A DNA stretch of 33,729 nt. Origin: Chara braunii. Taxonomy: Eukaryota > Streptophyta > Charophyceae > Charales > Characeae. The notes beneath the pieces are model-generated. The model searched no databases. It saw only the letters and a program-made list of their open reading frames with translations, and was not told the origin of the DNA. Within the stretch, counting starts at the first letter, position 1, and each line of letters opens with the position of its first letter. The DNA is taken from the NCBI GenBank assembly GCA_003427395.1, contig BFEA01000088.1, positions 134,748 through 168,476 of the forward strand, read 5' to 3'. The translations under genes were made by a program, and so were the position numbers. Of the stretch, positions 1 to 8,952 are shown piece by piece.

Positions 1-87
<87 letters not shown>
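1..87. repeat. (GT)n microsatellite
   Basis: Uninterrupted GT dinucleotide run of about 43 units at the very start of the window, then ordinary sequence from about 88. The true length is unknown because the window begins inside it. An open frame through it encodes only alternating Cys-Val and is not a gene. Confidence 0.98.
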
Positions 88-89
<2 letters not shown>

Positions 90-640
90 AGATTTCCCCC
101 ACAATAGCCCCAATTCCACCCAGATGAATGGATTCAGAATCAAAGCAGTTTTTGTCCTATTGCAGACAACGAGACCATTTGAGATGTCCAACATACTAAA
201 GCAAGTTTATAATTAGGCAGTTTTTTGGTTGCACAAGGCTGCCCACGTTGATTGTGGTTGAGCGGCAGCTGCCGGCATCCCCGTGTGACTTTACGGCCCA
301 ATTGCACGTTATTTCAGGAGGCAGAGTAAAAGGGAAGGTATGCTCCTGTGCACTTCTCTTCAGAGCTTCATACTCCTGTTCATTTCACTTTAGATCTTCA
401 GCTTATACAGCCTTTGTGTCCGTCCTTCATCTTAATAGTTCCATTCATTTCATTTCTGATCTTCATATCGTCTGTTCTCATAATGATGCTCATTCGTATG
501 TATTTGTTAGTAGCACAAAAGGAGTGGAGGGGAGGGTGGAGGGTAAGGGATAGAAGGCGGAGTTCTATAGGAGTATGGGGCAGGGCAGGTAGGGGCAACG
601 GGAAGGAAAGAAATATGTGGAGGGCAGGATAGAGTATGAC
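88..640. other. no gene recognised; 3' flank of the Penelope-like element
   Basis: No recognisable protein, RNA gene or terminal repeat. Several overlapping short frames exist but none resembles a known family. On the minus strand this lies downstream of the last cysteine-rich module and could contain the 3' untranslated part of the Penelope-like element; I cannot place that element's 3' end. Confidence 0.5.
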
Positions 641-793
641 ATGCAAAGAGCAGGGGAGAGGTGTATGACGAGCTTCACAGATTTCTAAATATTCACCGCT
701 GAAACAGACTACTCTAGCAAAAGAAAACCTATGGCGAGTGGCCACCCCTACAGACCGGACAGGACCGGTTCGGGTGTGGGCTATGGAAGCACC

Positions 794-1097
794 ACATCCA
801 ATTTTCGCAGTCGCAGTTACTGCATCGAATGGCCAGTGCAGACAGATGTCACAGGCTACGTGGCTCGTACATGCTAGGAACACAGAGGCACGTCGACCGC
901 AATTATAGAGGCATTGCCGTTCCAGCCCGTCTACAAATTGGACATGACATGTCGGGGTGCCGTACATGAGTACACTGACTGCCAGCGTATGTATGGAAGC
1001 AAAAACTCGCATGGACTATCCCTTCATAATCCTCGCGGTACAAGGCATGCGAACCACATGCTAGTTGAATCTCCGGCGGGTCATCACAAAGCGGCAT
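794..1097 (-). pseudogene. two further RING-like modules (units 3 and 4), degraded
   Basis: Unit 3 (1,097-930) reads PLCDDPPEIQLACGSHALYREDYEGIVHAS... ending SCPICR, and matches unit 1 closely (LAC..H.L..E.Y.G.V.AS ... CP.CR), with a ligand Cys changed to Tyr. Unit 4 (about 913-794, a different frame) reads CLYNC, nine residues, ACTSHVACDIC, and matches unit 2. Units 3+4 therefore look like a tandem duplicate of units 1+2. A frame change lies near 930-1,000, and the last cysteine pair of unit 4 is not visible. No further module is seen downstream. Confidence 0.5.
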
Positions 1098-1272
1098 GGA
1101 GCATCTTTCTTGGGCTTCCTCAGTATGTATTCCTTCCCTATGGGCAGACGACGACAGGGAGGATCGGTCCGACGCAAGGGCGTTCAGCTGCTGCAGGATT
1201 TTATCCGCAACAGCTCGCCCTGGTGGTTATCAACTATGAGCATATCGCTCTGCCGGTGGTTCATATAGAAGT

Positions 1273-1860
1273 CTATTTTCCTCCTCGGACTGCTGTGTCC
1301 GTCGTTCGTCTGGCAAGAGAGGGAGATCCATCAGCGGTTGCCGTAAGTGTATGACCAACACCGCATGTGGGAAATGCTACGAGAGGATGTGGAGGGTGAT
1401 GACACCGGGGATAGTCCATGCAGTAAAGACGCATACTTTCTATGACAGTTTCCTGGAAACATTGACGACACATGGCATCTTGCTGACATGTTATTAGTAT
1501 GGAAGGCTGACGTGCACAGTTATTTAAGCATTGCAAACCAAAGCCACAACGGCATGCTGGGCAAGTAATCAGGGGGTGGGGGGGTTGAGCACAGGACAGG
1601 GGATCACAATTTCCGTGTGAGAGGCTAGCAGCGACCATCCCTTTATAGTGTTCGGAGCAGAGGCTATGTCGTGTACATGCCAACCGAACTGCACCTGTGC
1701 GACGACACAACGGGAGGGCACAGCCATAATCCTGTGGAGAGGTCCTTTCACTGTTTGTGGTAGAATCAGCCGGATTGCTCTCCGGGGGGTGCAGTGCTTG
1801 CAAGTGCTCATCGACGTACTGCTTCTGATGGACAAGCCAGACTGAGTGATCCTTCAGCAT
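1273..1860 (-). pseudogene. two RING-like cysteine-rich modules (units 1 and 2)
   Basis: Frame from 1,860. Unit 1 (about 1,722-1,549): CALPLC, nine residues, LACTRHSLCSEH, then TCPAC, giving the ligand order C-C-C-H-C-H-C-C of a RING-type finger. Unit 2 (about 1,530-1,363): CLNNC, nine residues, TCQQDAMCRQC, then FPTC, with the same spacing but Asp in place of the His and one Cys of the last pair lost. Both have a cluster around PPHPL just before the last cysteine pair. RING fingers bind two zinc ions and usually recruit ubiquitin-conjugating enzymes; whether these do so is unknown. A one-base frame change links this frame to the protease-like domain immediately upstream, so the two were probably one protein. 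Confidence 0.55.
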
Positions 1861-1869
1861 TTGGTGATA

Positions 1870-2383
1870 GAAGTGTCAATATTTCCCACTGTGTGCCATT
1901 GTCCCATAGGGTCCATGAATTATCTGCAAAGGTAAGAGCACTGAAGTGACCTAGACGATATAAGATATATGCCCGAATATTCGGATTCCTGCCTAACACG
2001 TGGTTTTGCGGAGCAGGCTGGAATTGCAGTTGCCTACCCATAAATGCCATAGCCAGGACTTCTATGTTCACACCAGGCGCAGCGTTGTCGTCCTCTGAGC
2101 ATACGGCACGGTGCTCTTCTTCTATCCAGCAAACAACGTCGGCGAAATCAGAAACAATATAAGAATTACAATTGTAAGCAAGGAGAAATACACTAATGGC
2201 ATAGTACGCACAGCGCCCTCGCTGAAGCGCTATGACATTGTTTTTTTCCGCAGGTTGCGTAGGGGATCCGTTCACAGCAGGGGGGATCCTCATGCGATTC
2301 TGCAGGTTGCACAGGTGGCGGAGACTCGTTGTGGTCTTGACCAATTGGCTCCGGTATGTGCTCTGAGGAGAGATGATCTTCAA
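1870..2383 (-). pseudogene. Josephin-like (papain-fold) cysteine protease domain
   Basis: The frame starting at 2,383 contains QRGRCAYYAISVFLL (candidate nucleophile Cys58, bases 2,212-2,210), an acidic stretch SEDDN followed by IEVLAMAFMGRQLQF, and LGHFSALTFADNSWTLWDN (candidate His146 and Asp161). The family known for this order is the Josephin deubiquitinases of the ataxin-3 type: Gln just before Cys, a DD...I.V....L segment in the middle, and H...W..h(N/D) at the end. The spacing from His to the third residue (15) and the Trp four residues before that third residue fit Josephin when aligned by eye. The domain is about 105 residues from Cys58 to Asn162, slightly short for a Josephin. It joins the RT-linker frame through a frame change near 2,300 and the cysteine-rich region through another near 1,870. 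Function, ubiquitin specificity and homology are inference; an OTU or other papain-fold peptidase is the alternative. Confidence 0.5.
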
Positions 2384-3590
2384 CCGGGGGCTCCATCAGC
2401 TAATCAGGAGACAGGTCATTGTCATTTGGGGAAGGGGAGCAGGCGGGGCTAGGTGGACGAGAGAGGGGCCGGTCAGGTGGGTGAGAACTAGGTGGACCAG
2501 ATGTGGGAATCGGAAGCTGATCAGCCTCACTTGTGCTCAGGGCGGCTGCTAGTCGTGCAAAGGCTGCAAAGGCTGCACAAGTAGCTGCAACTCGTGTCTG
2601 GTGCACTCGTAAGCCTGCAGCACTGAAGAAACCATCGCCACATTGCGGGCATCGGACTCTATGTGCACTATTCCTCGCTAGTGTATACTGAAAGCAACGG
2701 TCTCGTTCCGTACAGTTGCGAGCATGTCGCCGGAGCAGATCTCTAACCGCTGCAGGAGGGGCGGTGATCATGCCATTCAACGACAAACGAGGCCGCTGTC
2801 TTGGAGGCTGCTGTGGAGACGGGAAACGTCTCCGCTGAAGAGGCATCTGTAACGATCGATCTAACAACTGATACCTCGGCTGACAGGGCCTTTGTGACAA
2901 CCGATTTGACCATGAGTGCGTTGATGATGAGGTCGATGACGAGGAAGAAGAGGAAGAAGTATGGAAACAGGAAGGAGAAGAAGATGATGATGCAATAAAG
3001 GACGTCGGTGGGGGTGGCGGTGATGATGGTGGTGGTGCTGCTGATACTGATGGCAATGATGGCGGTGGTGGTTGTGGGCGTTGTGGTGGTGGGGGTTGTG
3101 GTGGCGGAGGTAGTGGCAGCAGTGGCGGCGGAGGAGGTATACCTTCTGCCGCAGCGGCAACAACAACAGTCGTTGTATTGGTAGGATGCTGGCCTTCATC
3201 CCTTACTGCCATTTCGATAACGTTCACATTGTTTAATGCGGCTGGCATGATCTATGTCTGAGTTGGCATATCGACATTAGCGTCTACCATTTCAGCACGG
3301 ATAACAAGGGAGGGCGGGCTGTCTGCGTTTGATCGTACGGAGGGCTGATGCTGGCTGCAGTCAACATGGGTGTCAGGCGATGAGTGGTGGTCTCTTGTGT
3401 GCGGTTCGGTGGTGGACCTGCGCACAGAATCAGCTTTCGGGAGCGGGTGAGCAATTGCCCAACAAACCATTCGGTGAAACCAGTTCGAAAGTCGTGTGAC
3501 ATGAGTTGGTAGCCGGCGTTGTCGGCCACACACATATGCAGTCCAACCTCTAGCCAGGACCCTGGGAGGATGGCCCCTGACAAGCATACG
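2193..3590 (-). pseudogene. RT C-terminus, proline/serine-rich linker and C2H2-like finger
   Basis: This region lies in the same frame as the RT palm, separated only by TGA 3,591, TAG 3,252 and TAG 2,400. It begins RMLVRGHPPRVLARGW, a typical RT thumb/connection end. It then becomes a low-complexity linker of polyproline and polyserine, followed by RCPQCGDGFFSAAGLRVHQ, a C-x2-C-x12-H unit (about 2,651-2,577) with a further Cys seven residues after the His. The remainder is Pro/Ser/Asp-rich. One-base shadows on both strands produce His-rich and Gly-rich frames that I regard as artefacts of the triplet-like composition. The linker separates the RT from the protease-like domain, as expected for a multidomain polyprotein. 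Confidence 0.6.
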
Positions 3591-4773
3591 TCATGTCAGG
3601 GAAGTCACTGCCGCTTTGAAGTCGGTGGTATTGTTACATGTATGTTCGAATCTCGTTAGTCGTCCCATGAGCATACCTGCCGCCTGATGAACCGAAGCGT
3701 TGGGGGAAGCACTAGGATAACGTATGACAGGGAACCTCCAGGTCTCGGCCTTATCAAATACGCCAATGCGAAGTGAGCCATCAGGCCGAACCAGGATTCT
3801 TGCCCCAAGGAAAAGACATGACCCATCCTGCTCAGTAGTGTCTTTCCACTCAAGACCATACCGAGCAGAAGACGACGGTAATGTCTTCCGGCATAGAATG
3901 TCATCAATGAATCGGTATGTGAATGCATATGCTTGCACAGCACGCAAATCTTGATGACGAAGATCATCGATGAACTGTGCTTCGTCCCAATAAGGCATGA
4001 GGTTGGCAATTTTTGGTCCAGCATTAGTGACCACGAACCGCGGATGTTGTTTTATTTCTGACACCGAGAGGGTGTTTGACCCATGTGAAGTAACCCACTC
4101 CCCACGATGAGGACCCTCCTAGGGTCATGTGCATCCGTACTGGCCTTCTGCCCTGTGAGATCGCCCCAAAGCATAATCATGTGCTTCACGAATAACATCA
4201 AAACATTGTTAAGAATCCTGGCGTGTGGCAGGTTCGTGTACATAGTTGTAAAGTCCGCTGTATGTGGTGTACAACCTCCAAGGGATTGTGCATTGTGCTT
4301 GAGATCCATAATGACTTGCTCAACACTTTGCACGATCCAGCAACGCCGTACACCACTTTCTTGATAAAGCTCATTATCCTTACTATGCAGGGACTTAATC
4401 ACACCTTGAAGGGCGTATCTAAGTGAGCGGGAGGTCATTGTTGTACACTTGCAAAAGGCTTATGAGGGGGTCAGTTGTGCAAGTCCGTAAGTGAAGGTCG
4501 GTGAGGTGTTGTGCAAGGTGCAGATCGGGAAAGGTTGTTTGGTTGTGTAACTCCAAGAATCGGACGAAGGGCAGGTGGAAATTTGTGTGCTTTGAGTGCA
4601 AAGTAGAGATAGGGCAGGGTGTTAGTATGTCGATAGCCCCAACGTTGGTTGAAAAGTGCATTGCGTTCGAGAATGCTGGCCACAATCTTCGATGCTTGAT
4701 TGTAGGTGGAACTGTCAACATGTTGTGTTAAGTTGTATCCGTACCAGCACTTGCAGCAAATTGCCATGTTGTG
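3591..4773 (-). pseudogene. Penelope-like reverse transcriptase (broken)
   Basis: RT motifs appear in the right order on the minus strand but in three frames. 4,767-4,471 holds CCKCWYGYNL and LPYLYFALKAHKFPPALRPI (4,617-4,558), equivalent to the LP.hY...K.HK....RPI block. 4,438-4,052 holds HTADFTTMYTNLPH with the motif-A aspartate at about 4,255. 4,064-3,594 holds a mutated motif B (TNAGPKIANL), WDEAQFIDDL and motif C YRFIDDIL (3,917-3,894), then FLGARILV, RIGVFDK and a thumb region. The DF-MYTNLPH motif and IDD motif C are typical of Penelope/telomerase-type RTs rather than LINE or LTR RTs. Frameshifts near 4,450 and 4,060, loss of the glycine-rich start of motif B, and a closing in-frame TGA at 3,591 make this copy inactive. 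Confidence 0.85.
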
Positions 4774-4776
4774 TTA

Positions 4777-5595
4777 TGTTTTATCGACAGGTACTATAGC
4801 GAATGGTTGTTGTAGCTTCTGTAGAGATGTGTTGGCAGCACACGAGGCAGTTTGAGTAGGTGCTTGGTACGGTGAGGCAGTAATATTCTGTTAGCATCTT
4901 AAAAAAACTGGTGTGCGCCATCCGCGCAGCTGAGAGAGACTATCAACAATCAAAGACTCATTATTGTGTGTTGATCTCATGGTTGCTATAAATTTGGCAA
5001 TATACTCGTCCAGACCAGGTTTTAATGCTTTCATCGCATCTGTGGTGTTGGCATTGAGGCGGTACTTGGAGCCTTCAATGAAGAGAGCCCGTAAGTGTGT
5101 ATCTTGTATAATGGTGTAGTCCACTGTGGCTACATGACCATCAACAATGTCTACACATTGCGGGAATACTTGTCGACAAGGACAATTGCCAGGGTCTGGA
5201 AGAGGCATATTGCTTGTTATGTCGAATGCCACTTCTGTAAAATTACAGAACTGGACACGTATGGGTGGCACCATCTTGTCGCAAATACGTATTTCCTTGG
5301 CAAGAACAGGCCATGGATGTAATTCACCAACCTCTGGAAGTCGAAGGACGCTAGGTAATTGTGTGGTGCGAGCAACCTGATGCATGTGCATGACCTTAAT
5401 GAAATTTAGGAACAGAACCCGATCATGTGTAGGGCTGCCGTATGGTTGTCGTGAATACTTCAGACCACGGATCATGCACTCCAGTTGACGAATGTTAAGT
5501 GTGAGCTCGGAGTTTGAGACATTTGTTTGCAACCATTGCAGCAAGTGGGAGCGCCAGGCAAGGGTGGCTCGGGAGAGGGCTCGAGAAATAGATTG
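4777..5595 (-). pseudogene. CxC-motif region and RT entry of Penelope-like element
   Basis: This frame reads ...SRALSRATLAWRSHLLQWLQ, continues through LTLNIRQLECMIRGLKYSRQ, and reaches a cysteine pair in DPGNCPCRQVFPQ followed by DGHVATVDYTII, HLRALFIEGSKYR and a Lys-Pro-Gly-Leu helix. A CxC pair followed by a GHV-D-LR-L-G-KYR block is the signature region upstream of the RT in Chlamys/Naiad-type Penelope-like elements. After an in-frame TAA at 4,891-4,893 the same frame continues to FAIVPVDKT, the first RT motif (typically a VP.DK sequence in this group), and meets a second TAA at 4,774-4,776. The constant frame across both stops shows point decay rather than separate genes. Confidence 0.7.
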
Positions 5596-5598
5596 TCA

Positions 5599-6190
5599 TT
5601 CTGAGTTGGCTTCTTGTATAAGTAGGCGATGTAGGGTCGAACGGACAGCGCAGAATGGACCTACAATAGCATCAATCGTGAAGGGTCTATCTGCATGAAA
5701 GTGTGTTGCGGGCCGAGTCGTGGGAGGATTTGGACTACCTCACGACCAAATCCACCTGTTCGAACGATGAGATCGCCTAATAGGCGGTCGTCCTTGAAGA
5801 ACAACACGATGTTGAAGCCCCGAGGGTATAAGGCAGTCAGGCGCCGGACCCAAAACCCTTCACGAGGGAAAGTTGCACGTTTAAATGATTCAGGATCAAT
5901 GGAACCATCAACATTTAAGTAGAGATGAGGGTCTATGCACTCCAAGGGTCAAACGATAAACTAAAATGGTGGTTGCCTAGCCATGGAGTGATAAAGATGA
6001 CGATCGCGTGAGTGAGTTGTTTGAGATTAATAGCGAGAATGCCAATTTTGGTGCAAACGATAGTGAGCAGAGTACGTGGTTTGCCCAACATATGCACAAC
6101 CAGATGGTATGTGGATAGTGACATAAAAAACCCTAGGGGTTGAAAGAGCATCCTTCCTGGCTGAATGGGGCTCTGATCGATGCCTCGCAA
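5599..6190 (-). pseudogene. N-terminal region of Penelope-like polyprotein, unrecognised
   Basis: Two overlapping minus-strand frames (6,190-5,933 and 5,945-5,661), then a third to 5,599, join into a plausible continuous protein: a segment ending ...SLSFDPW, then ECIDPHLYLNVDGSIDPESF, then FKRATFPREGFW, VLFFKDDRLLGDLIVRTGG and TIDAIVGPFCAVRSTLHRLL. It runs directly into the CxC block downstream, which supports it being the same polyprotein. No GIY-YIG motif or other named domain is visible. An in-frame TGA at 5,596-5,598 separates it from the next part. Similarity searches are needed to name it. It could in principle be another gene fused by chance, but the near-continuous frame argues against that. 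Confidence 0.45.
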
Positions 6191-6486
6191 TTGCAGTTCA
6201 AATTGTTCCGCCTGGTTGTAGCTGCTACGTAGCGGAGTCGCTTTTTAAACCCACGCCCCGCGTCATAAAGATTAGTGTTCCGATCATGATGTGCAACCCA
6301 ATCAACTCTATTACATTGAAGTGCATAGCGGTGATGAGAGGAAGAGCAAGGGGGTTTACCATGGAGAGGATCATGAGTAGGACGTGTGGTTCGTGCTGCG
6401 CCATATGTGATCGCTCTTGGTTTTGTTTAAGAGGTTTATGTCCTGTGGTGGCGGTCACAGTAGGCCCGAAAGGCCCATTTATGAGA

Positions 6487-6644
6487 AAGGCACTGGTGGC
6501 TTAAGTTTTAATATTCCAACCTAAGGGTTCTACCCTATCGTCAGCAGACGTTCGACCGATCTCCAAAGGTACTAGTGGTTTAAGTTTTAATATTCCAACC
6601 TAAGGGTTCTACCCTATCGTCAGCAGATGTTCGACCGATCTCCA
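6487..6644. repeat. 79-bp tandem duplication, two copies
   Basis: Two head-to-tail copies, 6,487-6,565 and 6,566-6,644, differing at only a few positions. Each starts AAGG(C/T)ACT(G/A)GTGG(C/T) TTAAG and ends CGACCGATCTCCA. The start of each copy resembles the TTAA-flanked terminus seen elsewhere in the window. It lies about 300 bp upstream (minus strand) of the Penelope-like coding region. Tandem terminal repeats are common in that group, so it might belong to the element, but this is not shown. Confidence 0.9.
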
Positions 6645-7175
6645 CCCCTCTACCTCGACTGTTCACTAGACCCCTTGCAAGCCACTGCTGTTCATTCAAG
6701 TCGTTGTAGTTGTGCTAGTAATTTGTCACAATTGTACATTCTTGTGTGTCGGTACAACCTGCTGTAATGGTTGTGCTATTCAGTGTATTGTGATTCCTAT
6801 CTGTACGAAAAAACCCTAGTCTCGTAATGTACGAGTCTGTAACTGCATCACGAGAATCCATCATCTGAACTACCCTTTCAGCTCCTAACGTGCTCACGTC
6901 ACAAAACGATACAACCCGTCCTATCTCGCATGCTATCTTGTCACCCTCCACCTCCTTGTAGTTCAGGATATGCTACTTCTCTACTTTATGCCCTCTCCTA
7001 CGACCTCCCTCCAAGATGCCCCTCCAAAGAGCGATGCTCCCGCCCTCATTCCATGAGATACCCTGCCCTCTATAGGTACCCAATGACACATTTTGTCCCC
7101 TCCCCTAAATATCTTCTCCCGCTCTCATCTGCTGTAGTGACTGCACACTGCTGTAATAGGTTTTTGCCCCAATTG
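6645..7175. other. no gene recognised
   Basis: Pyrimidine-rich on the plus strand with short uninformative frames on both strands. No terminal repeats, RNA gene or protein motif seen. Confidence 0.5.
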
Positions 7176-7178
7176 TTC

Positions 7179-7246
7179 CCATCCAGAATCGAACCTTAGA
7201 CTTTCTTCACATAACAACTTTGCTCAACCTGTTGTGCTACAACATC
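7179..7246 (-). repeat. tRNA-derived SINE head (pol III A and B boxes)
   Basis: On the minus strand a box-A match TAGCACAACAGG (7,239-7,228; 11 of 12 to TRGCNNAGYNGG) is followed by a perfect box B GGTTCGATTC (7,195-7,186), with tRNA-like spacing of 54 bases end to end. The flanking acceptor and anticodon arms do not fold convincingly, so it is a tRNA-derived retroposon head or tRNA relic rather than a tRNA gene. Confidence 0.55.
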
Positions 7247-7322
7247 AATTGATCCATATGTGCGCTTCGCCAACTCGGGGGACAACTTTGGGGATTGCAT
7301 AACTAACATGACTAACACCAAC

Positions 7323-7398
7323 TAATCGTGCGCAGTAGAGGTTGAGGATCAACCTCCCCGTTGCAACACCAGAGCTTTATCCACTAAGCTACCACGTC
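7323..7398 (-). repeat. second tRNA-like element, same orientation
   Basis: On the minus strand a box-A match TAGCTTAGTGGA (7,391-7,380) lies in a good D-arm (AGCTTAGTGGATAAAGCT). A box-B relic GGTTGATCC (7,354-7,346) lacks one base relative to GGTTCGATCC. The anticodon arm pairs poorly. It lies about 150 bp upstream of the other tRNA-like head and abuts the LINE fragment at its other side. Confidence 0.5.
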
Positions 7399-7431
7399 TT
7401 GTCCCTCAACTGGCTTCCCCCTAACCAGTAG

Positions 7432-7670
7432 ATTATCGGAAAATACTACAAACAAAATCCATGAGGTATGATGCCAATGTTCTCCATAGGGCTTCCCAAG
7501 ATCCCTTTGGGAAGGAGTCCAGTCCTGACGTTTTTTCCTCATCCATATCCAGGAGGGCTGTCCAAATTCCCTCCTTGGACATTGGGAGGTCAAGCTCCTT
7601 TTGTGAGTTGGATATTGCTTTGTCTATCAGGATGATGAATTTTTGGATACCCTGTTCTCCTGCGCTTCGG
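7432..7670 (-). pseudogene. LINE reverse transcriptase fragment (N-terminal RT region)
   Basis: A minus-strand frame reads AGEQGIQKFIILIDKAI, then KELDLPMSKEGIWTALLDMD, EEKTSGLDSFPKGSWEALW and FVCSIFR before a TAA. In L1-like LINE ORF2 proteins the start of the RT reads ...A....K.PG.DG.P.EFW...W, matching KTSGLDSFPKGSWEALW. No downstream RT motifs follow, so this is a short fragment. It ends close to the tRNA-like element at 7,323-7,398. Sequence up to about 7,850 may belong to the same element but I cannot confirm it. Confidence 0.65.
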
Positions 7671-8113
7671 ACCGGGTTTACAGGAAAGGTTCACGTCAGC
7701 TTTCTTTTGGGTGTTCCCGTTGGGCAGCATAGGGCGGTTCTGGACGATTCAGCGGGCGGCTGGAGGTGTGCTCCCCGCCCGATTTCGGAACTTCCAGTGT
7801 TTGGGTTTGAGAGCTTTTTTGCGGCCAGATTCATCCACAACGGTCCATAAATGAATTCAGATGCACTTTTGCCCCGATGCTGTTGACGACAAGCCTCCCT
7901 ACCAAACACTTGGAAGACGTGTGGAAGTCCATGAGCAGAGTCTCGAGAAGGATGTCGGTCGTGGCGGTCAGTGCGCAGCACGTGTAATGGTTTGCATGGG
8001 AGGGAGTTTGGAGGAGAAGCAGATGGAATGGCCATGGGGGAATCGAAGAAGCCATCGTGATCCGGGTCATTCCTCTAATCTGCATGGCACGGGAGTTGTG
8101 ATCGTGGAAGTTT

Positions 8114-8203
<90 letters not shown>
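8114..8203. repeat. (CT)n microsatellite
   Basis: About 45 uninterrupted CT units. Frames through it give only Ser-Leu or Arg-Glu repeats. Confidence 0.97.
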
Positions 8204-8204
<1 letters not shown>

Positions 8205-8952
8205 CGTACTGGTAGTTTAGTGTTCCTTCACACCACAAGGGATGCTGGACCCGTTTCCCAACACGTGCAGCTCTGCAAAAATAGAACGAAGCCATCTACA
8301 AACCGCCTTCAACTGAAGAGGTGCTCATATCACTCCTTCAGTAGAAGGCTGGTGATGGGTGTTTAAGAAAGAAAAAGGACTTTAGCTGTCAAAATCAAGC
8401 TTGGTGGGGCTCAGGGGAGAAGGATAGGGAACGTGGAGTGGAAAGGGGGACAAGGGGGGACCCAAGGGGACCAGGGAATAGACAGGGACTACCACCTGTT
8501 CATGAGTGGACCAAGTTGGATGCGTCTATGGGACTCAATCCTCACGAGGCCACCTTCGGACTTCCCAGATCTATCCCCCCCCCTCTCTCACAATGTCCGT
8601 TGGATTTGGGATGGTATGGAATGGAACCTTCTAGCTCACAAAGATTGGTCGGAAGGGTGTACATTCTACATACGTGCACATGGACGAAGGGGTACATTGC
8701 CCACCGAAGCGACGTGAACGCCACACGGACGCCAGCGTCATCAGCAAGCGCATATGAACCAATCCACACATTGCAGCGTGCAAGGATGGGGTAACATACA
8801 AGTCTGAAACATGGATGCTGAACATGGGAGTGGCAGTCAGTCAACACCGGGGGGCGAAAGGTTAAGGAAAAAGGAGTTCAGGGTTTAGCGGCTAATGCTC
8901 TATGTGAAGGTTGATGAGCTGAGATACTCAGAACTAGTCAGTCAATGTCTAA
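8205..8952. other. no gene recognised
   Basis: Several medium frames of 60-120 codons overlap on both strands but none carries a recognisable motif or begins with a convincing context. No repeat partner seen elsewhere in the window. Confidence 0.5.

Larger units (their letters stand above)
640..6190 (-). mobile_element. decayed Penelope-like retroelement with protease and RING-like modules
   Basis: A minus-strand coding region of about 5 kb can be followed through several frames. In order it holds an unrecognised N-terminal part, a CxC motif followed by a GHV...D...LR.L...G.KYR block, a Penelope-type reverse transcriptase, a proline-rich linker with a C2H2-like finger, a Josephin-like cysteine protease fold and four cysteine-rich RING-like units. 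The CxC block before the RT is what is known from the Chlamys/Naiad branch of Penelope-like elements. I could not find a GIY-YIG domain. The copy is dead: in-frame stops lie at 5,596, 4,891, 4,774, 3,591, 3,252 and 2,400, with frame changes near 5,940, 5,690, 4,450, 4,060, 2,300, 1,870 and 1,000. From about 4,064 down to 2,193 the frame is constant, apart from single stops, which ties the RT to the downstream linker. Boundaries are approximate. Confidence 0.7.

Noticed and set aside
2801-3199. His-rich and Gly/Asp-rich open frames opposite or overlapping the linker
   Set aside because: They are frame shadows of the polyproline/polyserine-coding triplets in the long minus-strand frame.
5599-6460. 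GIY-YIG endonuclease expected at the N-terminus of Chlamys/Naiad-type elements
   Set aside because: No GIY or YIG pair and no following Arg/Glu pattern could be found in any minus frame.
6487-6644. Hammerhead ribozyme in the 79-bp repeat (minus strand CTGACGA followed by a small hairpin AGGGT/ACCCT)
   Set aside because: The required GAAA box after stem II is missing in both copies (TTAGG instead), so the core is not formed.
7831-8366. Ser-Leu and Arg-Glu repeat proteins
   Set aside because: They are translations of the (CT)n tract. The same holds at 24,087-24,159 and 33,495-33,579.
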